This document shows, one piece after another, positions 41,282-51,700 of a stretch of 64,000 nucleotides of DNA. Both the position numbers and the translations under genes were made by a program. The notes under the pieces are model-generated. The model did no database searches. It was not told the origin of the DNA and saw only the letters and a list, made by a program, of their open reading frames with translations. Where the stretch lies: NCBI GenBank assembly GCA_027487485.1, contig JAIYDN010000012.1, positions 310,001 through 374,000 on the forward strand, read 5' to 3'. Source of the DNA: Planctomycetaceae bacterium. Lineage in GTDB: Bacteria > Planctomycetota > Planctomycetia > Pirellulales > Pirellulaceae. Every line of letters begins with the position of its first letter. Position 1 is the stretch's first letter.

Positions 41282-42700
41282 ATGGCGGTTTATAGAAGAG
41301 CGAAAATGGTTTGGTTCGGTTTCGTGATGCTGTTTGCGGCCGCTGTCAGCGACCTGCGTGGGGAACAGCCAGAATTAGCAAGCGCTGCATTGAAGGATTA
41401 CGTTGCCCTGCCGGATGACGCTTTTCGCTTCGAGGTCATGGAACGTGGGTCTATCGGCAAATGCAAATGGCTGCGAGTGCATTTGGTCTCTCAAAAATGG
41501 CATGATGTTAACTGGAAACACACCATGTGGATTCTGGCCCCGGATTCTTGGATCCAGGGGACAATTCCCGAATCGACCAAGGAGAATGCTTCCAGCAAAC
41601 CTGTTCTATCGGACTCGGCATTGATGTTGATCTCCGGCGGGTCGTGGCCTGCAGCATGGGGAGAAGCACCGCCTGAAAAGATGGAAGTGAAAGGCGAATT
41701 GCGTATCATGGCCGCCGCTGCGGAAGCATCGAACAGTCCAGCATTAGTTGTTTCGCAAATTCCATTTCAACCGATGATGGGTGACAAGTTTGAGGATGCA
41801 TTGATTGCGGAAACGTTCAAGAGATATTTGTCGGGCGAAGGGACGGATTGGCCGTTACTGATGCCGATGGTGAAAGCCGCCTCGCGAGCCATGGATGCTG
41901 CTCAATCGGTGATCGAATCGGAATGGAAGCATCCGGTTCGCCGTTTCACTGTCACCGGAGCAAGCAAACGAGGATGGACAACGTGGCTGACCTCCGCTGT
42001 CGATAAACGCGTTGATGCGTTGGCTCCCATGGTGATCGACATGCTGAACATGCCTGTACAAATGAAGCATCAATTAGCCACTTGGGGCAAGTACTCGGAA
42101 GAGATCGCGGATTACACCCAACTGGATTTGCCCAAGTACCTCGCAACTCCCCCAGGGCAAGCATTGCAGCGCATTGTGGATCCGTACCGTTATCGCAAAG
42201 CAGTCACACAACCCAAGCTTTTGATTTTCGGGACCAACGATCGCTATTGGCCGTTGGATGCATGCAATTTGTATTGGAACGAGCTCGAATCCTCAAAGTA
42301 CCTGCTCTACTGCCCTAACCAACCCCATGGAATCACGGATTACCCAAGACTTCTCGGTGGTCTGGTTGCTCTGCACCGCAGCCGAACAGGTTTGGGGCAA
42401 CTGCCGAAGCTCGACTGGAAGTTTGAAGAGACCGACGGAAAGCTAACGCTGAATATGACCAGCGATGTCGAATTCGCTACGTCCGAACTTTGGGTTGCCA
42501 AGTCAGCGACACGCGATTTTCGAGATAGCGAATGGATCCCTGTCGAAATGGAGCGAACCAACAAGCTCGAGTGCACTTATTCGATCGAAACGGGGAATGA
42601 ATTCGTTGCTGCTTTCGGCGACTGGACTTTTGATTTCTTTCCAGCTATTCCGACTCACTTGACTACCAATATTCAAATTGTTGCGCCGAAACAGAAATAA
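41282..42700 (+). CDS. PhoPQ-activated pathogenicity-related family hydrolase
   Basis: Matches the PhoPQ_related (PF10142, PqaA-like) pattern: N-terminal secretion signal (MAVYRRAKMVWFGFVMLFAAA), then LISGGSWP, IPFQPMM, and an alpha/beta-hydrolase core with GASKRGWTTW (nucleophile Ser in G-x-S-x2-G), DKRVDALAPMVIDMLNMP, FGTNDRYWPLDACN (candidate Asp) and NQPHGI (candidate His). It is predicted to be exported; the substrate is unknown. The name refers to a Salmonella homologue and implies no pathogenicity here. It follows the Sco gene by about 56 bp and precedes a CRTAC1-type lipoprotein. Confidence 0.9.
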   Translation: MAVYRRAKMVWFGFVMLFAAAVSDLRGEQPELASAALKDYVALPDDAFRFEVMERGSIGKCKWLRVHLVSQKWHDVNWKHTMWILAPDSWIQGTIPESTKENASSKPVLSDSALMLISGGSWPAAWGEAPPEKMEVKGELRIMAAAAEASNSPALVVSQIPFQPMMGDKFEDALIAETFKRYLSGEGTDWPLLMPMVKAASRAMDAAQSVIESEWKHPVRRFTVTGASKRGWTTWLTSAVDKRVDALAPMVIDMLNMPVQMKHQLATWGKYSEEIADYTQLDLPKYLATPPGQALQRIVDPYRYRKAVTQPKLLIFGTNDRYWPLDACNLYWNELESSKYLLYCPNQPHGITDYPRLLGGLVALHRSRTGLGQLPKLDWKFEETDGKLTLNMTSDVEFATSELWVAKSATRDFRDSEWIPVEMERTNKLECTYSIETGNEFVAAFGDWTFDFFPAIPTHLTTNIQIVAPKQK

Positions 42701-42727
42701 CATTTCATTCGACATCGCTTTCGTACT

Positions 42728-44485
42728 ATGACGAGATCCGCTCCGATTTACTGGATGATGTTGCTTTCCTGCTGGTTTGGACAGGGATGCAACCGTTCGG
42801 CAAACCAGAATCCATCTGCGATCTCGTCCGTCGCCCCTTCGGATGCACCACCCAATGCCCCTGTGGCCGAGGCCGCCAAATCGCCCGACGTATCGAAACC
42901 GTCGGCGTTCTTTGAAAATGTCAGCCAGCAAGCAGGTATCAACTTTCATTATCATGCGGGGCGCGAAGCGGGTGAGTACGCGATTTTGGAATCTCTTGGG
43001 GGAGGCGTTGGCGTTTTCGATTTGGATAACGACGGGTTGATCGATGTGATGCTGGCTGGCGGTGGAAAGCTGGACAACAAGACGGTTTCCCCGTTGCCAT
43101 GCAAGGTCTTTCGAAACCAGGGAGACTTTCAGTTTGTCGAGGTGACAACTCAAACTAACCTTGCCTCGGATCGTTTTTATAACCACGGTATCTTTCCGGG
43201 CGACTACGATGGCGACGGCTTCGTCGATATGGCGATCAGTGGCTATGGCGGCATCCAGTTGTATCACAACCAAGGGGATGGAACCTTTGACTTCCAGGAA
43301 GTGCTACGAAGCCATCCTGAAATTCCTTGGAGCTCCAGTCTTGCGTGGGCCGACTTCAATCGCGATGGCGTGCTGGACTTGTATGTGACACATTATGTTG
43401 ACTGGAGCTTTTCCAAACACCCAGTTTGTTTTGTGAACAGCGATTCGCGTGAAGTCTGCGCGCCCAAAGATTTTGAAGGTCTTGACGATGTCCTGTTGTT
43501 TGGCGATGCCCAAGGAGGATTCCATCCCAAGTCCGCGGATATTGGGCTGTTGCCTAACGGTAAGGGGCTTGGCGTCGTCGCGAGCGACTTCGATCTCGAT
43601 GGCGATGTGGATATCTATGTTGCCAATGATACCGTCGACAACTTCTTCTATCTTAATGATGGCACGGGTAAGTTTGTCGACAATGCGGTGATCGCGGGCG
43701 TGGCGGGGGACGAGTTCGGGGTCAGCACTGGCAGCATGGGCATTGCTGTTGGCGAATTTACTGGGGACACGTTGCCTGACATTTGGGTCACCAATTTTGA
43801 ACGCGAACTATTCGCTTTATACCGGAATGAAGGCAACGGGTTGTACACCCATGTTAGTCGAAATGCGGGTTTGGCAGCGTTGGGGGGCTTGTACGTGGGG
43901 TTTGGCACGGTCAGCGTCGATATGGATCAAGACGGAGACAACGATCTTGTGGTGGCCAATGGACATGTGTCCTACAATTCAAAAAATTCCACTTTCAAAC
44001 AAGTGCCATTGCTTCTTCAAAACGACGGGAAGGGACGGTTTACCCGTCAAAAGGACGATGCCTACTTTGCAGAACTGCATTCGGGTCGAGGTGTTGTAAC
44101 TGCAGATTTTAACAATGACGGCTGCTGCGATCTGGTTTTTTCGCATTTGGAGGAACCTGTTACCATTCTTCGAGGGACCAACCAAAACAAGCAACCGCGT
44201 TGCTCTATTCGATTGGTAGGTACGAGCTCGAATCGAGATGCGATTGGTGCAACCGTGGAACTGCCGACACGACATGGGGCTCGGTCGATAGGAGTGAATG
44301 GTGGTGGTAGTTACCTTTCGACCAGCGACAATCGCATCGCGTTTTCACTTGCAGACGGTAAGTCAAAGGCAACAGTAAAGTGGCCAAGTGGCTCCATCGA
44401 AGAATTTTGGTTGGATCCTGCCAGCAACCAATCCGATAGGATAAATTTAGTTTGGATCGAAGGACAGTCTCATGCAGAACGTTAA
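42728..44485 (+). CDS. second CRTAC1-family lipoprotein (FG-GAP repeats, ASPIC/UnbV)
   Basis: The same architecture as the protein at 2952-4688: a lipoprotein signal (MMLLSCWFGQGC), repeated calcium-binding motifs (DLDNDGLIDVML, DYDGDGFVDMAI, DFNRDGVLDLYV, DFDLDGDVDIYV, DMDQDGDNDLVV) and the C-terminal ASPIC/UnbV region (TSSNRDAIGATVELP; VKWPSGSIEEFWL). The two proteins align along their length, including the SGYGGIQLYHNQGDGTF and VNYVDWS/THYVDWS segments, so they are paralogues. Here the TPR partner is downstream and overlaps by 14 bp, whereas in the other pair it is upstream. Confidence 0.88.
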   Translation: MTRSAPIYWMMLLSCWFGQGCNRSANQNPSAISSVAPSDAPPNAPVAEAAKSPDVSKPSAFFENVSQQAGINFHYHAGREAGEYAILESLGGGVGVFDLDNDGLIDVMLAGGGKLDNKTVSPLPCKVFRNQGDFQFVEVTTQTNLASDRFYNHGIFPGDYDGDGFVDMAISGYGGIQLYHNQGDGTFDFQEVLRSHPEIPWSSSLAWADFNRDGVLDLYVTHYVDWSFSKHPVCFVNSDSREVCAPKDFEGLDDVLLFGDAQGGFHPKSADIGLLPNGKGLGVVASDFDLDGDVDIYVANDTVDNFFYLNDGTGKFVDNAVIAGVAGDEFGVSTGSMGIAVGEFTGDTLPDIWVTNFERELFALYRNEGNGLYTHVSRNAGLAALGGLYVGFGTVSVDMDQDGDNDLVVANGHVSYNSKNSTFKQVPLLLQNDGKGRFTRQKDDAYFAELHSGRGVVTADFNNDGCCDLVFSHLEEPVTILRGTNQNKQPRCSIRLVGTSSNRDAIGATVELPTRHGARSIGVNGGGSYLSTSDNRIAFSLADGKSKATVKWPSGSIEEFWLDPASNQSDRINLVWIEGQSHAER

Positions 44486-45824
44486 ACAAGACGTCTTAAA
44501 CGTCCTGTCGCCTAAGCATTTTTTTGCACTTGGACTTTGCTGGATGTTGATGCTGGGGTGCGAACCCGCCTCTGCCCCTCCGCCTGTTGTAACAGAGCCA
44601 GTTCAAGTCCAAGCATCCAAAGAGCAATCGACTCCCGTCGCCGATTCCAAGGAGCCGCAGAAAGTAGCACAACATCCAATCGATGAGTTGCCAGAAGGAA
44701 AACGCTATCGAGCAGGCACCCAAGCTCTCGATGCCAACGATCTTGCCAAAGTGCGTGAGATAGCCGATGAACTGCTGCAATCTAAAGACTACGCTCCTTT
44801 AGGCCAAGCGTTGGAAGGCTTTCTTCTGGTCCGTAGTGGTAAACTGGATGATGCGATGTCGTTGGCGGAAAGGCTCTCTGAAATTCCCGTTTTGCAAGCC
44901 GAATGCTATTTGATTGCAGGCGAGGTTTTTACGAAGCGACTTCAGTATTTGGCTGCTTTGGATGCGTTCACGAATGCCACAAAAAAGGATCCATCAAATG
45001 TCCGAGCGCATCGATGGCTAGCGGTTGTCTATCATGACACAGGGGCCATGAATAAGGCGACGGAACATCTTCGAATCGTTGCAAGCCTTGATCCTGCCGA
45101 CTTGCGCTCGTTGCGGTTTGCGGGGATGATTCATCGCGAGTATGAAAAATTCGAGGACTCGGTAACGGATTACCAGAATGCCTTGAAAAGAAATCCAACG
45201 GCGAAAGTAGCCGACGAAATTCGGCTGGAATTGGCAGAGTCGTTACTCAAGCTGCGCAAACTGGAAGAAGTGCAAGAAACGTTGGCGGGCGTTGCTTCAA
45301 AATCAGCTTTGCGTTCTGCCTTGCTTGCGGAGTCCTTGGAGACTGAGGGCAAAGTGGACGAAGCGATGGCCGCTGCGAAAGAAGCTCTTGAAATGGATAC
45401 GAATCACTTGCGAGGTCGTTTGGTGTTGGGCAGGCTCTACAATGGCAACCGTCAATGGGATCAGAGCATTGAATGCCTTCAACCAATGGTCGCAAAGTAT
45501 CCCGCTGAACACGAGCCGATGTTTCTTCTGGGGCGAGCCTTGATCAGCTCGGGCAAAGAAGAAGAAGGAAAGAAATGGCTGACCGAGTCCAAGAAAATCA
45601 AAGACACGTTTTTGAAGTTCTCGGAGCTCAACGCCTCGGCCGTCAATCGACCTGAGGACGCCCCATTGAGGATTGAGATTGGTAAGCTTGCGGAGGAACT
45701 CCAAAAAATCGGAATTGCAAGAACTTGGTATCTAGCTGCGTTAGGGCTGGACCCTTCCAATGCGGAAGCCAAGGAAGCGCTAACGCGTCTGAGCAAACAG
45801 TCACAATCTAAGGCCAAAAAGTAA
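44472..45824 (+). CDS. TPR-repeat lipoprotein
   Basis: A 450-residue protein with a lipoprotein signal (LGLCWMLMLGC, lipobox LMLGC, Cys30), a Pro/Glu-rich linker, then a run of TPR-like repeats from about residue 75 to the end (for example AALDAFTNATKKDPSNVRAHRWLAVVYHDTGAMNKA and the final AALGLDPSNAEAKEAL). It overlaps the CRTAC1 gene by 14 bp, showing tight translational linkage. It has the same overall role as the TPR protein at 1546-2925 but is anchored by lipid instead of a signal-anchor helix. The two proteins together probably form a surface complex of unknown function. Confidence 0.85.
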   Translation: MQNVKQDVLNVLSPKHFFALGLCWMLMLGCEPASAPPPVVTEPVQVQASKEQSTPVADSKEPQKVAQHPIDELPEGKRYRAGTQALDANDLAKVREIADELLQSKDYAPLGQALEGFLLVRSGKLDDAMSLAERLSEIPVLQAECYLIAGEVFTKRLQYLAALDAFTNATKKDPSNVRAHRWLAVVYHDTGAMNKATEHLRIVASLDPADLRSLRFAGMIHREYEKFEDSVTDYQNALKRNPTAKVADEIRLELAESLLKLRKLEEVQETLAGVASKSALRSALLAESLETEGKVDEAMAAAKEALEMDTNHLRGRLVLGRLYNGNRQWDQSIECLQPMVAKYPAEHEPMFLLGRALISSGKEEEGKKWLTESKKIKDTFLKFSELNASAVNRPEDAPLRIEIGKLAEELQKIGIARTWYLAALGLDPSNAEAKEALTRLSKQSQSKAKK

Positions 45825-45881
45825 AGCAGTTGGAATTGCTCTCGGGTGCAGAAACGTGTTCCGCTTTGCTCATGGGGCGCC

Positions 45882-47096
45882 TTAATCGAAAGCACTTTCT
45901 TGAGCGGATTCATCGTCTATTTCTTGGATCGGCTCGTTGAACAGATAGCGTACAACCATGGTGGCGTATGCACCTCGAGGCAAAACAAAAGTAAGCCTCA
46001 AGCATTGAAAACCTGAGTTGTATGAATCGTCGCCCCAGCCAAAACTCATTTCTTGTGGCATTAACCAAGCAGCCCGATCACCTCGGGAAAAAAAGGTATC
46101 CCGGGGATATTTCAGCCGCATCTGCCGAACATCCATCTGCAGAGGCGCCAAGACTTGCTCCAGCGATTCGAATGTTCCGGAAGGCCATTCGTGCTGTCGA
46201 GCCGAAGGAAGCGGCAGTTTGAGCTGCTGCAAGGAGCTGCCAGCAATTTCAAAAGTAGGTTTCAGCAATGGAATCGCAATCGGACCGCAAGCTGAACTGA
46301 GGTACTCCACATTGGATTCGCCAGTTCCGTCGACGATCAGTTTGGATAGCCAACGATTCCAAACCCAACTTTGAAAAGCGGCAATATAGATGCTGCGAAG
46401 ATCGATTCGAATCAGCGAGACGGCTCGTTTGAAATCCGTTGGGTGGTCGCAAAGGTAGGTGACGACACTTCGTCGGTGCGATCTTTCCAGCATGGCCTTG
46501 CACTTGATCCAATCACCCCAGTATTCACGCAGGATCTCTTTCTGTTCCTTTTCGCGTGGACGGTCGTGTTGATTCGGTTCGGCCATGGCCAGGTACATGG
46601 TGCGTTCGTAATTTCCCAAACACCATGGAACACCGATGATCTCCCCACAGTATCCGATGGATCCGAAGCGTTGGTCGTCAAAGTAGTTGGCGACACCCGT
46701 TTCTTGAATAAGCTTGCATCGTTCCGATAGAGCTTCCTTGTCTTCCGTCGCGATCCGTCGAAGGTAGATGTCGAATCGATTCGCAGCAATGTCTTTTGCA
46801 TGAAACGGTTGCGGGCACTGACCTAAATATTCCAGCTGGAACGAGCGGTCCGTTAGCCCAGAGTGAGGGCCGCGGAAAATGGTCAGGTATTGTGTGGTAT
46901 CGGCGTGCCTGTCCTTCATCCCGCCGTAACTGATATCTTTACGAGAGATCTGCCACTTATGTAAGATTGCCTGCATGGCCTCGGGCGTACCCAGTCCACA
47001 TTTATCCAATCGATATAGACCGAAAGGACCGCTGCTGGGCTTGATATGGGTTAGTTCTTCTACCCGAAAGTCCTCGGGCATGCTCTTTAGCTTCAT
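45882..47096 (-). CDS. truD: tRNA pseudouridine(13) synthase
   Basis: Makes pseudouridine 13 in tRNA-Glu. The TruD catalytic segment is ISYGGMKDRHADTTQYLTI with Asp62, preceded by the PEDFRVEE start and LYRLDKCGLGTPEAM. The insertion domain and the second conserved segment NYFDDQRFG, with KRAVSLIRIDLRSIYIAAFQSWVWNRWL and ASFGWGDDSYNSGFQCLRLTFVLPRGAYATM-like C-terminal strands, complete the family pattern. Length (404) is above E. coli TruD (349), with extra residues in the middle. The gene is convergent with the TPR lipoprotein gene. Confidence 0.93.
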   Translation of the reverse strand: MKLKSMPEDFRVEELTHIKPSSGPFGLYRLDKCGLGTPEAMQAILHKWQISRKDISYGGMKDRHADTTQYLTIFRGPHSGLTDRSFQLEYLGQCPQPFHAKDIAANRFDIYLRRIATEDKEALSERCKLIQETGVANYFDDQRFGSIGYCGEIIGVPWCLGNYERTMYLAMAEPNQHDRPREKEQKEILREYWGDWIKCKAMLERSHRRSVVTYLCDHPTDFKRAVSLIRIDLRSIYIAAFQSWVWNRWLSKLIVDGTGESNVEYLSSACGPIAIPLLKPTFEIAGSSLQQLKLPLPSARQHEWPSGTFESLEQVLAPLQMDVRQMRLKYPRDTFFSRGDRAAWLMPQEMSFGWGDDSYNSGFQCLRLTFVLPRGAYATMVVRYLFNEPIQEIDDESAQESAFD

Positions 47097-47396
47097 CTTG
47101 AGATACAGTGTCTAGCAAACGTAGTAGCGGATCTCATCTTGAAGATCCGAGGGGAAATGAGGTGCGGTCCACCCAACAGGTCCGCAAGAATCACCCGTAT
47201 CGGAGTAAATCGGGCTCTCGAAAACCAAAGTCGAACCTTAAAGCTTAATCGAACAACTGCAAATGTGCGATGGCTGGCTCCCATGGTGGGATAGCTTTCG
47301 ATTAGAATTGAGGCAACGAGACACTGTGAATGCAAAGTTTCCTCGCATCCCCGCCTGATCCCAACCTAAATCCCCTCCCCGTCTGCGGATATCGCC
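47097..47396 (+). other. divergent intergenic region between truD and the DUF1549/1553 gene
   Basis: The stretch separates divergent truD (-) and DUF1549/1553 (+) genes. A 7-bp hairpin (CGGATCT 47128-47134 with AGATCCG 47143-47149) lies in the truD leader. I see no RNA gene and no other ORF with support. Confidence 0.45.
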
Positions 47397-50219
47397 ATGC
47401 AATTGAATGTCGCCGCGTTTTGTTTTGTACCCCCATCGCATTGGCGATGGTGGTGCGTCATCGTGGTTTGGTGTATCTGTTGTGGATCTTCCGGGCAGAC
47501 AGCCCCACCGTCCGATGTTACTTCGCCAGACAGTTCCTCCGTCATTTACGAGCGATCTGTCAAACTGGTGTTTACTGAACGCTGCATTGCCTGTCATGGT
47601 GCGTTGAAGCAAGAAGCCCGACTCCGTCTAGATACCGCAAGGTTTGCCATTGCGGGGGGAGACTCCGGAGCCGCCATCACTCCTTCGGACACTCAAAGCA
47701 GTTTAATTTTAACGCGAGTCACATCACAGGACCTGTCGATCCGGATGCCACCGGAGGGCGAACCATTGAAGGCAGAGCAAATCGAAGGTCTCTCCCAATG
47801 GATTGCTCAAGGTGCAGTGGCTCCGGAAAATGAACAAGCTGAAAAGTCACCTTTGGAGCATTGGGCCTTTCTGTCGCCAGTGAAGCCGACGATTCCAGAT
47901 TTGGAACCTTTGGTGGGTTCATCCGCTTTCTCAAATCCCATTGATGCATTTCTTGAACAAGCGCGGCGATCGAACGGACTGGTGGCTCAACCGTCGACCG
48001 ACCGTCGATTGTGGCTTCGACGTATTTCGCTGGATCTTATTGGGTTACCACCGACCGCAGAAGAACAATCGGCTTTTCTTGCTGATGAATCGGAGGATGC
48101 CTATGAACGAGTCGCAACCAGACTGCTAGAAAGCCCTCAGTATGGCGAACGATGGGGAAGGCACTGGATGGATGTTTGGCGATATAGCGACTGGTGGGGC
48201 TTGGGCGCTGAAGTTCGTAACTCGCAAAAGCACGTATGGCATTGGCGTGATTGGATCGTCGAATCGATGAACGAAGACAAAGGGTACGATCAAATGATTC
48301 GCGAGATGCTGGCTGCTGACGAACTGTATCCCAATGATTTAAACAAGCTGCGTGCATCAGGCTTTTTGGCCAGGCAATACTTTCTATTCAATCGTACGAG
48401 CTGGTTAGATGAGACGGTCGAGCATACGTCGAAAGCCATGATGGGCCTGACGATGAATTGCTCAAAATGCCATGACCACAAGTACGACCCCATTCTTCAA
48501 GAGGACTATTATCGCCTTCGAGCGATATTCGAGCCCTATCAAGTACGCATCGATCTTCTTCCCGGCCAAATCGATCCTGAGCAGGATGGCATCCCGCGCG
48601 CATTCGATTGCAATCTGGATTCACCCACCTACGTGCACGTTCGGGGCGACGATCGCACCCCCGATACCACGAAGAAAATGGAGCCGTCGGTGCCTGCTTT
48701 CTTGTTGGCAAGTTCTTCTTCTGATCCCTCTCCGAATGCTCCTGTTCCCTTTGTACCCTCTTCCGTAACGCTTCCGCATGAAGCCTACGATCCAGGTTCC
48801 CGAAGCTTTATTGTCGAGAGCTATGTCCGTTCCGTCGATCTTCAGATTGAGGCAGCGGCCAAGAAACTCTCAGAATTGGACACCAAGATCGGTGCGACGG
48901 AAACAAGTTCTACAACGGAAACCGCAATCGTTTCCAAAGCGGTCCAGCAGGAACGCGTGGTTGCCGCCAAAGCACTAGCTGCTTTGAATGCGAACAAGCA
49001 GGCGATTCTTGCAAGATCGGCCGCTCAACAAGCCAAGCACAAGTCACCTGATTCCGAAGAATATCTTGAAGCTGCCCGCAACGCTTCCCGACTGGAGCGA
49101 ATCGCAGCTTCTGCAACGGCAGACCAGAGCTTCGAACAGGCACAATGGGAACTGCTGCAACTGGAAGAGGCTCAAGCGGCGGCTGACAAATTGGACGAAG
49201 CGAAAAAGAAGGTCGCTGCAGCGACCGAAGCCCGCGATAGTGCTTTGAAATCCATTGAGCTTGTCAGTGATCAGTTTACGCCTCTTGTGGGATCGATCAA
49301 AACGCGGGAGTCCAACTTGGAAACGGAAGAGTCACGTCGAAAGCCATTTCCCACGACCAGCACTGGGCGACGAACCGCGCTGGCGCAGTGGTTAACTCAT
49401 CGGAGCAATCCGTTGACAGCTCGTGTGGCTGTCAATCATCTTTGGGCCAGGCACATGGGAAGCCCACTGGTTCCAACCGTATTTGATTTCGGTCGCAAAG
49501 GGAAACCGCCCACCAACCAGGCGCTATTGGACTGGTTGGCGATGGAGCTAATCGACAGCGGATGGAGCATGAAACACATGCATCGACTGATGGTAACCTC
49601 CCAAGCCTACCGGATGTCCTCCAGCGCTTTGAACGCGGACGCAGAAACCGTTCGCAAAGATCCAGAGAATCGATTTTATTGGCGAGCCAACACAGGGCGG
49701 ATGGAATCGCAGATGCTTCGTGATTCCCTTTTGCATCTTGCGAACGTTCTGGACCTCCGTTTAGGCGGGCCTTCGATTCCTGCAGCTCAAGATCAATCGT
49801 TTCGACGCAGCCTGTATTATTTTCATTCTCACAACGAGCATAACAAATTCCTGTCGATGTTTGATGATGCGAGCGTATTGGACTGTTATCGAAGAGCCCA
49901 AAGCATTGTTCCACAGCAAGCGCTGGCATTGGAGAATAGTCAGCTGGCTTTGGATTGCAGTCAGAAGATTACTGACCGGATTGTAGCAATGTCCCAGGGT
50001 ACGGATGGATTGGTTCCTGATGAGTCTTTTGTGCGTGCTGCATTTCAGCTAGTCCTAGCGACCTATCCCAGTTCCGCCGAAATGGAAGCCTCTTTACGTG
50101 GGCTGAGTCGATGGACTCAAGTTGCTACTCAGTTGGGAAAAGCAACTCCTGAGAACTTGGCTCGCGTTAACTTGATCCATGCACTGATCAATCACAACGA
50201 CTTTATCACCATAAGGTAA
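47397..50219 (+). CDS. planctomycete cytochrome-like protein (PSCyt1, DUF1549, DUF1553)
   Basis: A 940-residue exported protein. After a signal segment (about residues 10-32) there is a haem-binding-like PSCyt1 domain with the CIACHG motif (Cys63, Cys66, His67). The DUF1549 region follows ([69 protein letters not shown]). A coiled-coil stretch of about 120 residues ([16 protein letters not shown]...) precedes DUF1553 at the C terminus ([47 protein letters not shown]). Such proteins are paired with DUF1501 proteins throughout planctomycetes and have been linked to sulfatase and polysaccharide use; the reaction is unknown. Confidence 0.93.
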   Translation: MQLNVAAFCFVPPSHWRWWCVIVVWCICCGSSGQTAPPSDVTSPDSSSVIYERSVKLVFTERCIACHGALKQEARLRLDTARFAIAGGDSGAAITPSDTQSSLILTRVTSQDLSIRMPPEGEPLKAEQIEGLSQWIAQGAVAPENEQAEKSPLEHWAFLSPVKPTIPDLEPLVGSSAFSNPIDAFLEQARRSNGLVAQPSTDRRLWLRRISLDLIGLPPTAEEQSAFLADESEDAYERVATRLLESPQYGERWGRHWMDVWRYSDWWGLGAEVRNSQKHVWHWRDWIVESMNEDKGYDQMIREMLAADELYPNDLNKLRASGFLARQYFLFNRTSWLDETVEHTSKAMMGLTMNCSKCHDHKYDPILQEDYYRLRAIFEPYQVRIDLLPGQIDPEQDGIPRAFDCNLDSPTYVHVRGDDRTPDTTKKMEPSVPAFLLASSSSDPSPNAPVPFVPSSVTLPHEAYDPGSRSFIVESYVRSVDLQIEAAAKKLSELDTKIGATETSSTTETAIVSKAVQQERVVAAKALAALNANKQAILARSAAQQAKHKSPDSEEYLEAARNASRLERIAASATADQSFEQAQWELLQLEEAQAAADKLDEAKKKVAAATEARDSALKSIELVSDQFTPLVGSIKTRESNLETEESRRKPFPTTSTGRRTALAQWLTHRSNPLTARVAVNHLWARHMGSPLVPTVFDFGRKGKPPTNQALLDWLAMELIDSGWSMKHMHRLMVTSQAYRMSSSALNADAETVRKDPENRFYWRANTGRMESQMLRDSLLHLANVLDLRLGGPSIPAAQDQSFRRSLYYFHSHNEHNKFLSMFDDASVLDCYRRAQSIVPQQALALENSQLALDCSQKITDRIVAMSQGTDGLVPDESFVRAAFQLVLATYPSSAEMEASLRGLSRWTQVATQLGKATPENLARVNLIHALINHNDFITIR

Positions 50220-50226
50220 AAATGAA

Positions 50227-51693
50227 ATGAATCCCGTTCATTCTGTCCATTGCAAGTCGCATCGACGATCATTTCTATCCGATGTTGGTATGGGATTTAC
50301 TGGACTGGCGCTGGGTGCCATGCTCGCGAAAGACGGAGTGTATGGTTCCGAGGATACCAACGCGTGGCAGCCACCAAACGGGTTACCTCACTTTGCTCCG
50401 AAAGCAAAGAATGTGGTTTGGTTGTTCATGAATGGTGGCGTGTCGCACATGGAGAGCTTCGACCCCAAGCCGGAGCTGACCAAGCATGCGGGCAAAACCA
50501 TTGCGGAATCTCCCTACAGTGATGCTCAAAATCCGGAGAAGCTGAAGCTCGCGCGGGTTACTGTGATCAACGACGCGAATGGTCAACAACGCAATACACT
50601 TTACCCTTTGCAAGTTGGTTACAAAAAGTATGGTCAATCTGGAATCGAGCTCAGCGATTGGGTTCCTCACGTGGGTAGCTGTGTCGATGATATTGCGGTC
50701 ATTCGATCGATGTGGACAACGGATGACAATCACGGCGCCCAAACGCAATTTCATTCCGGACGGCACATGCTTGACGGCGAATTCCCAACCTTGGGAGCCT
50801 GGGTTCATTACGGTCTTGGAAGCCTGAATGAAAATTTACCTCAGTTTATATCGATCGGTAACCGCGAGTATTGGAACGTCAAAGATGGGCACTATCTTGG
50901 GCCAGCCCACGATGCGATTCCTATTCGGGTTGATCCCAACAACCCATTAGATTTCGCAAAGCCAATGAATGGAATGTCCGAAGAAGAGCAACGAATTGGA
51001 TTCGATCTCGCCTTGGAACTGAATCGCCACAAAGGCGTTGAGTATCCCGATGATGCGTCACTGGCTGCACGTATCAAATCGTATGAGTTGGCGTTTCGAA
51101 TGCAAACTTCGGTTCCAGATGTTTTGAACCTGAACGCCGAAACGGCCGAGACTCAATCGATGTATGGAATCGATGAACCAGAGACACGGGAATTTGGGAT
51201 GCAGATGCTGGCGACACGACGATTCCTGGAGCAGGGCGTTCGGTTTATTCAAGTTCAGCATGGTGCGGGAGGGGCAGGTGTATGGGATGCTCACGGAGGT
51301 CTGAAAGCAAATCACGAAAAGAACTTTAAAGCCGTGGATAAGCCCATCGCTGGCCTGCTCAAAGATTTGAAGCAACGTGGCTTACTCGATTCCACAATCG
51401 TCCTGTTCGCCAGCGAGTTTGGGCGAACGCCAGGGACTCAAGGTGCTGACGGTCGTGACCATCATATTTATGGTTTCAGCGTGTGGATGGCAGGAGGGGG
51501 AATTCGGGGAGGAATCGTCCATGGAGCCACGGACGAAATTGGTTTTCATGCAGTTGAAAATCGGCATTATGTCACCGATATCCACGCTACGATTTTACAT
51601 CAGTTGGGGCTAGATTCCCGCAAACTAGAAATACCTGGTCGAAAGCGGCTGGACATTGATCACGGCCAAGTCATCCGTGATATTCTTGCGTAA
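50227..51693 (+). CDS. DUF1501 family protein, Tat-exported
   Basis: A 488-residue protein 7 bp downstream of the DUF1549/1553 gene and probably co-transcribed with it. The N terminus carries a twin-arginine signal ([21 protein letters not shown]). The DUF1501 (sulfatase-like alkaline phosphatase fold) body includes [22 protein letters not shown], the metal-site region [16 protein letters not shown], the [22 protein letters not shown] segment, and [32 protein letters not shown] near the C terminus. His and Asp residues in these motifs probably bind metal. The substrate is unknown, but its steady pairing with DUF1549/1553 suggests joint work outside the cytoplasm. Confidence 0.93.
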   Translation: MNPVHSVHCKSHRRSFLSDVGMGFTGLALGAMLAKDGVYGSEDTNAWQPPNGLPHFAPKAKNVVWLFMNGGVSHMESFDPKPELTKHAGKTIAESPYSDAQNPEKLKLARVTVINDANGQQRNTLYPLQVGYKKYGQSGIELSDWVPHVGSCVDDIAVIRSMWTTDDNHGAQTQFHSGRHMLDGEFPTLGAWVHYGLGSLNENLPQFISIGNREYWNVKDGHYLGPAHDAIPIRVDPNNPLDFAKPMNGMSEEEQRIGFDLALELNRHKGVEYPDDASLAARIKSYELAFRMQTSVPDVLNLNAETAETQSMYGIDEPETREFGMQMLATRRFLEQGVRFIQVQHGAGGAGVWDAHGGLKANHEKNFKAVDKPIAGLLKDLKQRGLLDSTIVLFASEFGRTPGTQGADGRDHHIYGFSVWMAGGGIRGGIVHGATDEIGFHAVENRHYVTDIHATILHQLGLDSRKLEIPGRKRLDIDHGQVIRDILA

Positions 51694-51700
51694 ACGTCGT

